From: Rhodocyclaceae bacterium
GTDB lineage: Bacteria; Pseudomonadota; Gammaproteobacteria; Burkholderiales; Rhodocyclaceae
Assembly: GCA_018261935.1 (NCBI GenBank)
Contig: JAGTRP010000002.1
Coordinates: 1-64,000, forward strand
Reading direction: 5' to 3'
Length of the DNA: 64,000 bases
The notes under the pieces: generated by a model
The model's database searches: none
Seen by the model: the letters and a program-made list of their open reading frames with translations, nothing else
Told to the model about the DNA's origin: nothing
In this document: positions 27,461 to 37,927 of the stretch, piece by piece
How positions within the stretch are numbered: position 1 is the first letter of the stretch
How the letters are laid out: each line of letters begins with the position of its first letter
Position numbers and translations under genes: made by a program

Positions 27461-29836
27461 ATGAAATTTTCCGAATCCTGGCTGAGAACCCTCGTCGATC
27501 CCCAATTGTCGAGCGAGGAACTGTCGCATCTGCTGACCATGGCCGGCCTCGAAGTCGAGGAGCTGGACCCGGTGGCGCCCGCCTTCCACAACGTCGTCAT
27601 TGCCCGCGTCCTGGAGGTGACCAAGCATCCGGACGCCGACCGCCTCAATGTCTGCCGTGTGGACATGGGTGAGGGCGAGCCGCGCACCATTGTCTGCGGC
27701 GCTCCGAATGTCGCCGTTGGGCTGCGGGTTCCCTGCGCCCTGCCCGGGGCGGTGCTGCCCGGCGGATTCACCATCAAGGTGGCCAAGGTCCGCGGCATTG
27801 AGTCGTCGGGGATGCTCTGCTCGGCCAAGGAACTGGGGATTGCCGAAGATGCTTCCGGCCTGCTCATCCTCCCGGAGGATGCGCCGGTCGGCAAGGATGT
27901 CCGCGCTTACCTGGACCTGGATGACCGGCTCTTCACCCTGAAACTGACCCCGAACCGGGCCGACTGCCTCTCCCTCACCGGCATCGCCCGGGAAGTGGCG
28001 GCCATCACCGGAACCCATGCCAGCTTCCCGGAGGTGCCTGAGGTGCCGGCCAGCATCGACAAGCGGCGCGACATCGTACTCGACGCCCCGGCCGCTTGCC
28101 CGCTTTATTGCGGCCGCGTCATCTCGGGGGTCGATGCCAAGGCCCCGACGCCGGATTGGATGAAGCTGCGCCTGGAACGGAGCGGCATCCGCTCCATTTC
28201 CGCCCTGGTGGATGTCACCAATTACGTCATGCTCGAGCTTGGGCAGCCCCTCCACGCCTTCGACAACCACTCCCTGGATGGCGCCATTCATGCCCGCATG
28301 GCCAAGCCGGGAGAAAAGCTCCTTCTCCTTAACGAGCAGACCATCGGCCTGGATGCCGATGTGCTGATGATCGCCGACGACAGCAAGCCCCTCGCCATGG
28401 CCGGCATCATGGGCGGCGAGGAGAGCGGCATCACCATCGAGACCACCGAGCTTTTCCTGGAATCCGCCTTCTTCGCGCCCGGCGCCATCGCCGGCCGCGC
28501 CCGCCGCTACGGCTTCGGTTCCGACGCGTCCCATCGCTTCGAGCGCGGGGTGGATTTCGGTGGCGCCCGCCGCGCCATCGAGAGGGCGACCCGCCTCATC
28601 GTCGACATCTGCGGCGGCCAGGCCGGTCCGGTAGTGGAAGCGGCCGCCGAGCTGCCCCGGCGGGCGCCGGTGCGCCTGCGCACCAGCCGCGCCACCAGGG
28701 TCCTGGGCATGACCTTCACCGCCGATGCCATCGCCGCGCTGTTCCAGGGCCTCGGCCTTTCCTTTGTGCGGGAAGGCGATGATTTCCTCGTCACCCCGCC
28801 CTCCTGGCGTTTCGATATCGAGATCGAGGAAGACCTAATCGAGGAAATCGCCCGCCTCCACGGCTACGACAACATTCCCGCCCCGGCCCCCCTGGGCGCC
28901 CTGGCCATGATGCCGCAGACCGAGGGGGAGCGGCCGCTGCAACGGATCCGGCAGGTGCTGGTGGATCGTGGCTACCAGGAAGTGGTGAATTTCGCCTTCG
29001 TCGAAGAAGCCTGGGAAAAGGACTTCGCCGCCAACGGCAATCCCATCCGTCTTGCCAACCCCATCGCCAGCCAGATGGCGGTTATGCGCTCCAACCTGTT
29101 CGGCGGCCTGGTCGCCAACCTGGTCACCAATCTGCGCCGCAAGCAGGGGCGGGTGCGCCTGTTCGAAACCGGCCGCTGCTTCCATCGCGATGCCCAGGGC
29201 GGACCGGTGGACGGTTTTCGCCAGCCGTGGCGGCTGGCCGGCCTGGCCTATGGCAGCGCCTTGCCCGAAGGCTGGGGGAGGGACGGGCGCAAGGTCGATT
29301 TCTACGACCTGAAAGGGGATCTGGAAGCGCTGCTGGCTCCGCTGCCGCTACGCTTTGAAAAGGCGGTCCATCCCGCCCTGCATCCGGGGCGTTCGGCTCG
29401 CCTGGTCATGGAAGGCCGGGAAATCGGTTGCATTGGCGAACTTCATCCCCAGTGGGTGCAGAAATACGACCTGCCGGCAGCCCCGGTGGTCTTCGAAATC
29501 GATCTGGAAGCAGCTAAGGCAGCACACCTGCCGGCCTATGCCGAGGTTTCCAAGTTCCCGCCGGTTGTCCGGGATCTGGCTATCGTGGTGGATCAGGGGC
29601 TCGAATTGCAACGCCTCCTGGATGGCCTGCGCGGCAAGGTTCCGGCCATCGTTCAGGACATTCAATTGTTCGATGTTTATGCCGGCAAAGGGGTTGCTGA
29701 AAACAAGAAAAGTCTTGCGTTTCGTATAGTTATGCAAGATACTCAACGCACTTTGCAAGATTCGGAAGTCGATGCTGCAGTGCAGCAACTGATGGCCTAC
29801 CTGGAGCAAGAATTCGCTGCTCAATTGCGCGCCTGA
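27461..29836 (+). CDS. pheT: phenylalanyl-tRNA synthetase beta subunit
   Basis: The 791-residue beta subunit provides tRNA binding and editing. It begins MKFSESWLRTLVDPQLSSEE, has the tRNA-binding EMAP-like domain (VVIARVLEVTKHPDADRLNV), B3/B4 editing and B5 domains (YDNIPAPAPLG) and a C-terminal ferredoxin-like FDX-ACB domain. Standard length. It is separated from pheS by the 26179-27381 gene and followed 12 bases later by ihfA. Confidence 0.97.
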   Translation: MKFSESWLRTLVDPQLSSEELSHLLTMAGLEVEELDPVAPAFHNVVIARVLEVTKHPDADRLNVCRVDMGEGEPRTIVCGAPNVAVGLRVPCALPGAVLPGGFTIKVAKVRGIESSGMLCSAKELGIAEDASGLLILPEDAPVGKDVRAYLDLDDRLFTLKLTPNRADCLSLTGIAREVAAITGTHASFPEVPEVPASIDKRRDIVLDAPAACPLYCGRVISGVDAKAPTPDWMKLRLERSGIRSISALVDVTNYVMLELGQPLHAFDNHSLDGAIHARMAKPGEKLLLLNEQTIGLDADVLMIADDSKPLAMAGIMGGEESGITIETTELFLESAFFAPGAIAGRARRYGFGSDASHRFERGVDFGGARRAIERATRLIVDICGGQAGPVVEAAAELPRRAPVRLRTSRATRVLGMTFTADAIAALFQGLGLSFVREGDDFLVTPPSWRFDIEIEEDLIEEIARLHGYDNIPAPAPLGALAMMPQTEGERPLQRIRQVLVDRGYQEVVNFAFVEEAWEKDFAANGNPIRLANPIASQMAVMRSNLFGGLVANLVTNLRRKQGRVRLFETGRCFHRDAQGGPVDGFRQPWRLAGLAYGSALPEGWGRDGRKVDFYDLKGDLEALLAPLPLRFEKAVHPALHPGRSARLVMEGREIGCIGELHPQWVQKYDLPAAPVVFEIDLEAAKAAHLPAYAEVSKFPPVVRDLAIVVDQGLELQRLLDGLRGKVPAIVQDIQLFDVYAGKGVAENKKSLAFRIVMQDTQRTLQDSEVDAAVQQLMAYLEQEFAAQLRA

Positions 29837-29848
29837 TGGAAAATAACG

Positions 29849-30151
29849 ATGACGCTCACCAAAGCCGAACTCGCCGACCTGCTGTTCGAGAAGGTTGGTC
29901 TCAATAAGCGGGAGGCAAAAGACATGGTCGAAGCCTTTTTCGATGAAATCCGCAATGCGCTGGAAACCGGGGACGGCGTCAAGCTGTCCGGTTTCGGCAA
30001 TTTCCAGCTGCGGGACAAGCCCCAGCGTCCCGGTCGCAATCCCAAAACCGGCCAGGAAATTCCCATCACGGCGCGGCGCGTGGTGACTTTCCACGCCAGC
30101 CAGAAACTGAAGGCGGATGTCGAACAGCTCTACAATGGAACCTCGGCCTAA
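29849..30151 (+). CDS. ihfA: integration host factor alpha subunit
   Basis: IHF-alpha pairs with IHF-beta to bend DNA at specific sites. The 100-residue protein starts [20 protein letters not shown] and has the DNA-bending arm with conserved proline ([18 protein letters not shown]). Normal length and normal place after pheT. Its 3' end overlaps the start of the merR-like gene by 17 bases. Confidence 0.97.
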   Translation: MTLTKAELADLLFEKVGLNKREAKDMVEAFFDEIRNALETGDGVKLSGFGNFQLRDKPQRPGRNPKTGQEIPITARRVVTFHASQKLKADVEQLYNGTSA

Positions 30152-30512
30152 GACCCTGGGCGGCGACGAGTTGCCGCCGATTCCCGCCAAGCGCTATTTC
30201 ACCATCGGTGAAGTCAGCGAGTTGTGCGGCGTCAAGCCCCATGTCCTGCGCTATTGGGAGCAGGAATTCAACCAGCTGAAGCCGGTGAAGCGCCGGGGCA
30301 ACCGGCGCTACTACCAGCACCACGAGGTCCTGCTGGTCCGGCGCATTCGCGAACTCCTCTACAACCAGGGTTTCACCATCAGCGGCGCCCGAAATCGTCT
30401 GGATGAGGGCGGGGCCGTGAACCAAGGGGCTGCCGACTCGGCCGAGGCCGCGATGGCGACCCTCGGGCTGCGCGCCGAGCTGGAATCCGTAATTGAATTA
30501 CTTCGCATTTGA
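30135..30512 (+). CDS. MerR-family transcriptional regulator
   Basis: A 125-residue protein with an N-terminal MerR winged helix ([40 protein letters not shown]) and a short helical C-terminus. No cysteine metal site is visible. ATG at 30135 overlaps ihfA by 17 bases; an in-frame Met at 30117 is less likely. MerR-like genes after ihfA are a common proteobacterial arrangement of unknown role. The signal sensed is unknown. Confidence 0.88.
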   Translation: MEPRPKTLGGDELPPIPAKRYFTIGEVSELCGVKPHVLRYWEQEFNQLKPVKRRGNRRYYQHHEVLLVRRIRELLYNQGFTISGARNRLDEGGAVNQGAADSAEAAMATLGLRAELESVIELLRI

Positions 30513-30536
30513 CCCCATCTGATTTATCTGTATAAT
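30509..30536 (+). promoter_or_regulatory. sigma-70 promoter of tRNA-Pro
   Basis: TTGACC at 30509-30514 and TATAAT at 30531-30536, 16 bases apart. The -35 box overlaps the end of the MerR-family gene. The tRNA begins 12 bases downstream. Confidence 0.85.
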
Positions 30537-30547
30537 GCGCGGCTCAG

Positions 30548-30625
<78 letters not shown>

Positions 30626-30645
30626 ATAGTTTCAAAGATCTCAAG

Positions 30646-30670
30646 AAAACCGGCCTAGGCCGGTTTTTTT
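30646..30670 (+). terminator. terminator after tRNA-Pro
   Basis: Palindromic stem AAAACCGGCC TA GGCCGGTTTT followed by further Ts, just after the tRNA and before surE. Confidence 0.9.
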
Positions 30671-30732
30671 GTTGGTTTCTTTTGAAGATATAATCAAGCC
30701 AATTCAAATGAATCTGTTAGCTTGATTTCGTC

Positions 30733-31473
30733 ATGCGTATATTGCTGAGTAACGACGACGGGTATTTTTCCCCGGGTATATCGGCCCTGGCCGAGGCTTT
30801 GAAGGATTTGGCGGAAATCGTCGTTGTTGCGCCCGAAAGGAATCGTAGCGGCGCCAGCAATTCGCTGACCCTGGACCGTCCCCTGTCCCTGCGGCAGGCA
30901 GCCAACGGCTTCTACTTCGTCGATGGCACGCCCACCGACTGCGTCCACCTGGCCGTGACCGGCATGCTGGATCCCCTGCCGGACATGATCCTTTCCGGCA
31001 TCAATCACGGCGCCAACATGGGCGACGACACTATTTATTCGGGTACGGTCGCCGCGGCCACCGAGGGCTTTCTCCTTGGCATCCCGTCGATGGCGATTTC
31101 CCTTACCAGCTTCGAAGGCAAGCACTTCGATTCTGCCGGGCGGGTGGCGCGGAGCCTGGTGGAACGCTTCCTGCAGCAGCCCATCGCCCAGCCGGTGCTT
31201 CTCAATGTCAACGTGCCGGACTTGCCCTACGAAGAGCTCGCCGGCATGGAGGTTACCCGTCTCGGCAAGCGCCACAAGGCGGAATCTGTCGTCAGGATGC
31301 AATCGCCGCGCCGGGAGACGGTGTACTGGATTGGTGCGGCGGGAGCGGCCCAGGATGCCGGCCCCGGCACTGACTTCCATGCCGTCGAGCGCCGCATGGT
31401 GTCGGTGACCCCACTCCAGATCGATCTCACCCACGTTTCGCAACTGCCGACCCTTCGCGCCTGGATGCAATGA
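30733..31473 (+). CDS. surE: 5'/3'-nucleotidase SurE
   Basis: SurE is a metal-dependent nucleotidase used in stationary-phase survival. The 246-residue protein has the metal site at the N-terminus ([16 protein letters not shown]), [21 protein letters not shown] motif ([16 protein letters not shown]), [11 protein letters not shown] and [20 protein letters not shown]. First gene of surE-pcm-nlpD-rpoS; it ends in ATGA overlapping pcm. Confidence 0.97.
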   Translation: MRILLSNDDGYFSPGISALAEALKDLAEIVVVAPERNRSGASNSLTLDRPLSLRQAANGFYFVDGTPTDCVHLAVTGMLDPLPDMILSGINHGANMGDDTIYSGTVAAATEGFLLGIPSMAISLTSFEGKHFDSAGRVARSLVERFLQQPIAQPVLLNVNVPDLPYEELAGMEVTRLGKRHKAESVVRMQSPRRETVYWIGAAGAAQDAGPGTDFHAVERRMVSVTPLQIDLTHVSQLPTLRAWMQ

Positions 31474-32132
31474 CCTATCGCCATCTGTCCGGCATCGGCA
31501 TGACCTCCCAGCGCACGCGTGCGCGCATGATCGAGCGCCTGCGGGAGCGGGGGGTCCGCAGTGAAATGGTGCTGTCGGCCATGGCGGCGGTACCGCGCCA
31601 TGTTTTCGTCGAGGAGGCGCTGGCCTCCCGGGCCTACGAGGACACTGCGCTGCCCCTCGGGATGGGACAGACCATTTCCCAACCCTATATCGTCGGCCGC
31701 ATGATCGAAGTACTGCTCAGCGGCCGCGCCGGATTGGGTAAGACCTTGGAAATCGGCGCTGGTTGCGGTTACCAGGCAGCGGTGCTGGCCCAACTCACCA
31801 ATGAAGTCTATGCCGTCGAGCGCATCGGGCCCCTGCTCGAGAAGGCCAAGGCCAACATGCGCAAGCTGCAGCAGTTCAATGTCCGCCTCAAGCATGGGGA
31901 CGGACAGCTCGGCCTGCCGGAGGCAGCCCCCTTCGATACCATCATCGTCGCCGCTGCGGCGTCGCGGGTGCCGCCGGCGCTGCCACATCAGCTGGCCGAA
32001 GGCGGCCGCTTGATCTTGCCAGTCGGTACTGGTGAACAGTATCTTCTTCTCATTGAGCGCACCCCCCAGGGCTTCACTGAATCCCGACTTGACGGCGTGC
32101 GCTTCGTACCGCTACTTTCCGGAACAGAATGA
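31470..32132 (+). CDS. pcm: protein-L-isoaspartate O-methyltransferase
   Basis: Pcm methylates isoaspartyl residues so that damaged proteins can be repaired. 220 residues. The family pattern [40 protein letters not shown] and [13 protein letters not shown] is followed by the SAM site [15 protein letters not shown] (about residue 91) and [14 protein letters not shown] at 31470 overlaps the surE stop; a second Met at 31500 is possible. It ends overlapping nlpD. Confidence 0.96.
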   Translation: MTYRHLSGIGMTSQRTRARMIERLRERGVRSEMVLSAMAAVPRHVFVEEALASRAYEDTALPLGMGQTISQPYIVGRMIEVLLSGRAGLGKTLEIGAGCGYQAAVLAQLTNEVYAVERIGPLLEKAKANMRKLQQFNVRLKHGDGQLGLPEAAPFDTIIVAAAASRVPPALPHQLAEGGRLILPVGTGEQYLLLIERTPQGFTESRLDGVRFVPLLSGTE

Positions 32133-33067
32133 CTCGACTGCTCGCAGCACTACTCCCCGCGTTCATGCTGGCCGGTTGCTTCACCCAGCCGCCGGCACCC
32201 TCTGTCGACCGTGCTCCGACCGCCCAGTCCAAAGGGCCCGTGGCTTCGGCGGCCAATGGCGCGGCCAGATCCGGCCACTACACCGTCAGGAAGGGCGACA
32301 CCCTGTACCGCATCGCCATGGAACATGGACAGGACTACAGGGACATCGCCGGCTGGAACAATATCACCAACCCGGACAGCATCAAGGAAGGGCAGGTGCT
32401 GCGTGTGGCGCCGCCAGCCGCCGAGCCGGCCAACGGCACTGTGGTGAGCAAGCCCATCGCCACCGGCTCGGTGGTCGAGGCGCGCCCCTTGGACAAGTCC
32501 CCGGCGCCGGCGTCGTCGCCCGCACCGGCGGCCAGCGACGGCGTCAAGCGCGAGCCCAAAGTGAACAAGGAGCCCTATTCAGCCGAGGGCTATGCCCGGC
32601 TGAACGGCACCGGTGAGGCGGCATCCCGTCCGGCGGAGCCCAAGCCCGAACCGAAACCCGGGCCCCGGCCGGAAGTGGCGCCGGTGTCCATGGGGGCGGA
32701 CGACATCGCCTGGGCCTGGCCGTCGGCCGGTAAGGTCCTGGCGGCCTACAGCGAGAATACCAACAAGGGTCTTGATCTCGGCGGCAAGTCCGGAGACCCG
32801 GTGTTCGCCGCCGGCGATGGCAGGGTGGTGTATGCCGGCAGCGGATTGCGGGGCTACGGCCAGCTGGTCATCGTGAAGCACAACAATTCCTTCCTGTCGG
32901 CCTATGCCCACAACCAGAAGATTCTGGTGAAGGAAAAGCAGGAAGTGACGCGGGGGCAGAAAATTGCCGAAATGGGCGATACGGACAGCGATAAGGTCAA
33001 GCTGCACTTCGAGATCCGGCGCCAGGGCAAACCGATCGACCCCTTAATCTACCTGCCCAAGCGATGA
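32129..33067 (+). CDS. nlpD: NlpD-type lipoprotein with LysM and degenerate M23 domain
   Basis: 312 residues. A lipoprotein signal with lipobox LAGC (about residue 14) is followed by a LysM peptidoglycan-binding domain at about 50-95 ([15 protein letters not shown]). Then come a Pro/Lys-rich linker and an M23 fold at about 195-312 ([45 protein letters not shown]). The first metal His (expected before KGLDLG) is absent and the HxH motif is reduced to one His, so the site looks degenerate, as in E. coli NlpD, which activates an amidase rather than cutting itself. Overlaps pcm and rpoS by ATGA. Confidence 0.93.
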   Translation: MTRLLAALLPAFMLAGCFTQPPAPSVDRAPTAQSKGPVASAANGAARSGHYTVRKGDTLYRIAMEHGQDYRDIAGWNNITNPDSIKEGQVLRVAPPAAEPANGTVVSKPIATGSVVEARPLDKSPAPASSPAPAASDGVKREPKVNKEPYSAEGYARLNGTGEAASRPAEPKPEPKPGPRPEVAPVSMGADDIAWAWPSAGKVLAAYSENTNKGLDLGGKSGDPVFAAGDGRVVYAGSGLRGYGQLVIVKHNNSFLSAYAHNQKILVKEKQEVTRGQKIAEMGDTDSDKVKLHFEIRRQGKPIDPLIYLPKR

Positions 33068-34005
33068 CGACTGCCGACGAGGACGGATTCGAAGAGGAGG
33101 GGCTGGAGCCCGAGCCGCTCGCGGGCGAGGCGGCACTGCTGCCCGAGCCGGAGCAGACGACGCCGGAAATAGAGCTGCTCGAAGACGTCACCCAGCTCTA
33201 TCTGAACGAGATCGGCGCCAAGCCCCTGCTGACTCCGGAGGAGGAGCTGGAGACCACCCGCCGGGTGCGCCAGGGGGATTTCGCCGCCCGGCAGAAGATG
33301 ATCGAACACAACCTGCGGCTGGTGGTGAATATTGCCAAGCACTACCTGAATCGCGGCATTCCCCTCCTCGACCTCATCGAGGAAGGCAACCTGGGCCTCA
33401 TCCATGCCCTGGAAAAATTCGATCCGGAGCGGGGCTTCCGCTTCTCCACCTATGCCACCTGGTGGATCCGACAGAGCATCGAGCGGGCCATCATGAACCA
33501 GTCCCGGACCATTCGGCTGCCGGTGCACGTGGTCAAGGAAATCAACCTGGTCCTGCGGGCCATCCGCCACCTGGAGACGGCGGAAGAGCGGGAAACCTCG
33601 GTGGAACGGATCGCCGCCCTGCTGGAGCGGCCGGTGGCCGAGGTACGGCGCATCCTGGCCCTCAATGAGCACATCGCCTCCCTGGACGCGCCCCTGGAGA
33701 TCGATCCGAACCATACCGTGGCCGACGTCATCGCCGACGAAGCCAGCATCGATCCGGAGACCATGCTGCAGTCCAACGAGTTGGGCGGCCTGATCGACGA
33801 ATGGCTGGCCCAGCTGACCGAGCGGCAGCGGGAGGTGATCGCCCGCCGCTACGGCCTCAACGGCATGGACATGGCGACCCTGGACATCATCGCCACCGAC
33901 CTGGGGCTGACCCGGGAGCGGGTCCGGCAAATCCAGATGGAAGGCCTGGTGCGGCTGCGCAAGATCATCAAGCGCGGGGGCATTTCCAAGGACAGCCTCA
34001 TTTAG
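33064..34005 (+). CDS. rpoS: RNA polymerase sigma factor RpoS
   Basis: RpoS directs the general stress and stationary-phase response. In 313 residues an acidic N-terminus leads into region 1.2 ([20 protein letters not shown]), region 2 ([34 protein letters not shown]), region 3 and region 4 ([35 protein letters not shown]). Fourth gene of surE-pcm-nlpD-rpoS, starting in ATGA overlap with nlpD. Only three bases separate it from the convergent mltB gene. Confidence 0.97.
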   Translation: MTTADEDGFEEEGLEPEPLAGEAALLPEPEQTTPEIELLEDVTQLYLNEIGAKPLLTPEEELETTRRVRQGDFAARQKMIEHNLRLVVNIAKHYLNRGIPLLDLIEEGNLGLIHALEKFDPERGFRFSTYATWWIRQSIERAIMNQSRTIRLPVHVVKEINLVLRAIRHLETAEERETSVERIAALLERPVAEVRRILALNEHIASLDAPLEIDPNHTVADVIADEASIDPETMLQSNELGGLIDEWLAQLTERQREVIARRYGLNGMDMATLDIIATDLGLTRERVRQIQMEGLVRLRKIIKRGGISKDSLI

Positions 34006-34008
34006 CCC

Positions 34009-35022
34009 CTACAGACGCTTTTGCTGCTGCACGCGGGCCTTGATGGCTTCGGCCAGCTGATAGACCGCCATGGCGTAGAAGCTGGAACGGTTGTAGCGGG
34101 TGATGACGTAGAAGTTTTCGAAGCCGAGCCAGTACTCGGTGTCGGCACCGGGGCTGACCAAATCCACCAGGGTCACCGTTGCCTCGGGGTTGGCGTCGCA
34201 GTCGATGCCTTGCTGCAGCAGGGCCGCCACCTTGAGGGTCGGGCGGATGCCGGCTTCGATAAGGGCCCGGTCCGGTTCGCCGCCGATGCGGGCGGGGATC
34301 GCCACCGGTTGCCCGGCTTGCCAGCCGTGCTGCTCCAGGAAGCGGGCGACGCTGCCGATCGCGTCGTCCACGCTGCCCGCCAGGTCGATGCGCTGGTCGC
34401 TGTCGAAATCGACCCCGTAACGGCGCTGGCTGCCGGGCATGAACTGGGGAATGCCGATGGCGCCGGCGAAGGAACCCCGGATCGACAGCGGGTCCATGCC
34501 GTTTTCCCGGGCGAGCAGCAGGAACTGCTCCAATTCGGTGCGGAAGAAATCGGCCCGCGGCGGGTAACGGAAGGCCAGGGTCGCCAGGGCCTCCAGGACC
34601 CGGAACTTGCCCCTGTTTTGGCCGTATTCGGTTTCGACGCCGATGATGGCGACGATGATTTCCTCCGGGACGCCGTAGAAGGCAGTGGCACGGGCCAGGG
34701 TGGCCCGGTTGGCTTCCCAGAAACGAGCCCCGCCCTCGATGCGGCGCTCATTCAGGAAGCGGGGGCGGTAGCGTTCCCAGGAGCGCTGCAGGGGCGTCTC
34801 CGGCGGCTTGATGAGCTTCAGCACCGTCGGGTTGGGGCGGACCTGGGCAAAGCAGCGCATCAGTTCGTCGGCCTCGAAACCCTGCCGTTTGGCCAGGTCC
34901 TGGGCAAACTCCTGTACCGCCGGGTCGTCGGCAAGGCTTCCGGCGGCCTGGGCCGGGGCGGCGATCGATGTTTGCAGCAGGGCATGAAAGGCCAGGCAGG
35001 CGGCACAGAGGAACTTCTTCAC
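34009..35022 (-). CDS. mltB: lytic murein transglycosylase B
   Basis: MltB cleaves the glycan strands of peptidoglycan. 337 residues with a signal peptide (about 1-26, ending AQAAG). The catalytic region AIIGVETEYGQNRG carries the acid Glu, and FAGAIGIPQFMPGSQRRYGV and ENFYVITRYNRSSFYAMAVY are hallmarks. No lipobox Cys is evident at the usual place, so it may be periplasmic and soluble. Last gene of a minus-strand group; it may be read from the upstream moxR-DUF58-transglutaminase operon (11-base gap). Confidence 0.95.
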   Translation of the reverse strand: MKKFLCAACLAFHALLQTSIAAPAQAAGSLADDPAVQEFAQDLAKRQGFEADELMRCFAQVRPNPTVLKLIKPPETPLQRSWERYRPRFLNERRIEGGARFWEANRATLARATAFYGVPEEIIVAIIGVETEYGQNRGKFRVLEALATLAFRYPPRADFFRTELEQFLLLARENGMDPLSIRGSFAGAIGIPQFMPGSQRRYGVDFDSDQRIDLAGSVDDAIGSVARFLEQHGWQAGQPVAIPARIGGEPDRALIEAGIRPTLKVAALLQQGIDCDANPEATVTLVDLVSPGADTEYWLGFENFYVITRYNRSSFYAMAVYQLAEAIKARVQQQKRL

Positions 35023-35033
35023 GCTTCACTCCA

Positions 35034-36974
35034 TCAGGGTAGGCGGGCGACGGCCGCTCGCAAGGCACGCAAATTCGCCGGCCCGGTGCCGTAACGGGCC
35101 TGGCAGTAGATTTCCGCTGCCGCTTCCAGGGCTTCTGCCAGTTCGGGGCGCTCGCTCCGCAGGCGTCGGGCCAGGGCCAGGGGCGTTTCCCAGGGCTCGC
35201 AGCTTACCTGGCGCCGCCGCAGGCGGCGCAGGGCCCGCTGCCAAAGCCGTTGGGCGGGATCCCGGTGGGGCCGTCGGTAGAGGGTCCAGGCCGTCACCGC
35301 CAGCAGAATGCTGCCGCAGGCTGCCAACAGCACGGGGGCCAAGGTCCGCCAATTCGGGTCAGGGAAGCCGAGGCTGGTCAGGAATTCACGCTGCCGCTGG
35401 GGATTGTACCCGAGAACCCACTGGTTCCAGGCGTTGTTGGCAGCCTCCCAGCGATAGCGCAGGCCGCGCAGCCAGGAAGCGTCGACTCCCATAAGGGCCG
35501 GCAGGGATCGGGTGGCGGGAACGGAGGCGGCCAGCCCGTCCTCGACCCGGGCCGGGGAAACAGCCGCTGTCGGGTCCACCCGCACCCAGCCGCGCCCGGC
35601 CAGCCAGACCTCGGCCCAGGCATGGGCGTCCGACTGGCGCACCACGAGGTAGCCATCCACCGGGTTGATTTCGCCGCCCTGGTAGCCCCCCACCACCCGG
35701 GCGGGCACCCCGGCGGCCCGCATGAGGACCACGAAGGCAGAGGCGTAATGCTCGCAGAAGCCCCTGCGGGTCTGGAACAAGAATTCGTCCACCGGATTTT
35801 GGCCGAGAAGGGGGGGGTGCAGGGTGTAGGCGAATTCCTGGTCGTGGAAGAGGGCGAGGGCCCGCTGCACCAGCCCTTCGGGATTGGCGCCGGTGCGGCG
35901 CCATGTCTCGGCGAGGGCCCGGGCGCGCGGGTTGCGGCCGGCCGGCAGCAAGGTGTCGCGCTTGAGGACGGCAGCGCTTTCCTGAGTGTTGAAGCGATAG
36001 GAGAGCGCCGAGCTCACCGCGTAGCGCAGGCGCTGGCTGAGGGGGCCGCGGGAGACGGCGGACAGGCTCGGCGTCAGGCCGGATTCCGGGGGCAGCGCCG
36101 TGGGCGCGTCGAGGGCCAGGAGCCAGCGCTGCTCGTAGGGTTCGAGGGTGATCTCATAATTCAGAGGTGCCGACAGGGCAACCACCGCGGGAGCCGGCCC
36201 GAAAATGGGTCCGCGCCGCCAGGTGATGCCGTCATAGTCTTCCATCACCGGGCCACGCCAGTAGAGCTGATCCCGCTTCGGCAGAGGCGCGTCGAAGCGG
36301 GCCCGGAAGGCGATGTCGGTGGACAGGGCCAGGTCGGCGATGGAGCCCGGGGACATCTGATCGGAAAGGCCGCTCCTGGCTCCCGCGGCATCCTGGGGCA
36401 GGCCCCAGAGAGGGCCGGAGACCCGCGGAAAAAGCAGGTAGAGGACGAGCAGGAAAGGCAGGGACTGCAGGATCATCAGGCCGGCGTAGCGCAGGGTTGG
36501 CCCCGGGGTGCTGGCACGGCCGCCGTGGAGGCGGATAAGGGTGGCAGTGACGATGACCATGGCTCCCAGCAGCCAGAGGCCGGTACCGATGCTCTGGGAA
36601 TGGAAGTAGTGGGTCAGCAGAAGGAAGTAGCCGAGGTTGATGACCACGTAGGCATCGCGGCGGGAGCGCAGTTCGAGGAGCTTCATGGCCATGAACAGGA
36701 AGAGCATGGCGACGCCCGCATCCCGGCCCAGCAGGGTGTGGAATTCCAGCACCACCCCGGCGCAGCTGCCCGCGACGAGGAGTGCCAGCAGCCAACGGCT
36801 GGGCAGGCGCCGGCCACGCCACCAGAGCCAGGCGCCCCAGGCAAACAGGAGTCCCGCCAAGGCGGAAAACCCGGTGGGCTGGTGCGCGAAATGGGGCAGG
36901 GTGGTGGCCAGGGCCGTGGCGAATAGCCAGGGAACAGCGCTACGGTCCAGGGTTTCCGGGGCGGCGGTGCTCAT
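35034..36974 (-). CDS. TgpA-like membrane transglutaminase (DUF3488)
   Basis: 646 residues. The N-terminal third has about six membrane helices (DUF3488-like). The central periplasmic transglutaminase core is at about 390-480, with RRGFCEHYASAFVVLMRAAG (catalytic Cys), SDAHAWAEVWL (catalytic His) and VRVDPTAAVSP (catalytic Asp). Another membrane helix lies near residue 550, and the cytoplasmic tail holds a DUF4129-like segment. Pseudomonas TgpA is an essential relative. ATG overlaps the DUF58 stop as ATGA. The target protein is unknown. Confidence 0.93.
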   Translation of the reverse strand: MSTAAPETLDRSAVPWLFATALATTLPHFAHQPTGFSALAGLLFAWGAWLWWRGRRLPSRWLLALLVAGSCAGVVLEFHTLLGRDAGVAMLFLFMAMKLLELRSRRDAYVVINLGYFLLLTHYFHSQSIGTGLWLLGAMVIVTATLIRLHGGRASTPGPTLRYAGLMILQSLPFLLVLYLLFPRVSGPLWGLPQDAAGARSGLSDQMSPGSIADLALSTDIAFRARFDAPLPKRDQLYWRGPVMEDYDGITWRRGPIFGPAPAVVALSAPLNYEITLEPYEQRWLLALDAPTALPPESGLTPSLSAVSRGPLSQRLRYAVSSALSYRFNTQESAAVLKRDTLLPAGRNPRARALAETWRRTGANPEGLVQRALALFHDQEFAYTLHPPLLGQNPVDEFLFQTRRGFCEHYASAFVVLMRAAGVPARVVGGYQGGEINPVDGYLVVRQSDAHAWAEVWLAGRGWVRVDPTAAVSPARVEDGLAASVPATRSLPALMGVDASWLRGLRYRWEAANNAWNQWVLGYNPQRQREFLTSLGFPDPNWRTLAPVLLAACGSILLAVTAWTLYRRPHRDPAQRLWQRALRRLRRRQVSCEPWETPLALARRLRSERPELAEALEAAAEIYCQARYGTGPANLRALRAAVARLP

Positions 36975-37927
36975 GGCTGCTGGTAGAGGGCGAGGGTTTC
37001 CAGGCAGAGTTGGCGATGGAAGGCGCCCTGGGCGGGTTTGAGTTCGATGCCGGGCAGGGCCAGCCCGTACAGGACTCCGGCTGCATCGGCCGCCAGCACC
37101 CAGCCGGCGAGGATGGACAGGCGGCTCTCGCTATCGGCTCCTGGCGGGAGTTGGCGCCAGTCCAGCCACAGTTCGCTCTGGGCGCCGCCGGCGAACTGCT
37201 TGACCAGGAGCGGCCGATGGTCGAAATCCCGGGCTACCGCCTTCCAGGCGATATGCCGCGGGGAGTCGGCGGGCTGGCGTTCCCGCAGGCCGGCAAAGTC
37301 CTCCTGGCCTCCCTGGCCATGGCGCTCCCCCTGGGCGGCCGCAAAGGCGAGGGGGGGCAAGGGCCGATTGATGGGGCGGGGATAGACCAGGCAGCGCAGG
37401 CTGGGGTGGAGATAGCTCCAGGCCACGAAGAGCCCCAGGGGGTAGCGGGTGGAGAGTCGCACCCGTGGCAACAGGAGCCATCCCCGTTGCCGGGCGGGCA
37501 CCGGCAATTCGATGCGGATGCGGCCTTCCGATGGCAGGTCGCAGACGACCGGGACGCCGTCTCCGGCACGGAATTCCAGCGCCAGGCGGGGCACCCGGCG
37601 GCTGTTGGCGAGGTGGAGGGGGAAATGGGCGTTTTCCCCGGCAAAGACAGGTTCCGCGCGCCCCCCCGTCAGGATCAGTCCCTCCAAGTTGCGAAACACA
37701 TGGATCATGCCGGAAAGCCCTACTCCCGCCAGCAGGAACACCAGGGCGTGGCCGAGGGCGAGGTTGTAATTGACGGCGCCCAGGAGCATGACGATAAGGA
37801 CAGTCGCAAACAGGAAGGCGACGCCGGTGGGGAGGATGAAGATGCGGCGCTGGCGGAGGACGATAGGCCCGGTGCCGTCGCTGCGCCAGCGGAAAAGCCA
37901 GTTCTTGAAGGCAGTGGCGGAGGCCAT
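36971..37927 (-). CDS. DUF58 domain protein
   Basis: 318 residues. Two membrane helices near residues 33-75 (FILPTGVAFLFATVLIVMLL) are followed by a beta-rich region and the DUF58 signature RHIAWKAVARDFDHRPLLVKQF (about 224-245; I quote it here only to locate it). The family is always found with MoxR ATPases and transglutaminases. It is thought to act as a scaffold with a vWA-like fold. Middle gene of moxR-DUF58-tgpA, overlapping both neighbours. Confidence 0.92.
   Translation of the reverse strand: MASATAFKNWLFRWRSDGTGPIVLRQRRIFILPTGVAFLFATVLIVMLLGAVNYNLALGHALVFLLAGVGLSGMIHVFRNLEGLILTGGRAEPVFAGENAHFPLHLANSRRVPRLALEFRAGDGVPVVCDLPSEGRIRIELPVPARQRGWLLLPRVRLSTRYPLGLFVAWSYLHPSLRCLVYPRPINRPLPPLAFAAAQGERHGQGGQEDFAGLRERQPADSPRHIAWKAVARDFDHRPLLVKQFAGGAQSELWLDWRQLPPGADSESRLSILAGWVLAADAAGVLYGLALPGIELKPAQGAFHRQLCLETLALYQQP

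Noticed and set aside
27394-27672. 92-residue plus-strand frame across the pheT start
   Set aside because: Overlaps the conserved pheT N-terminus in another frame and lacks a ribosome site.
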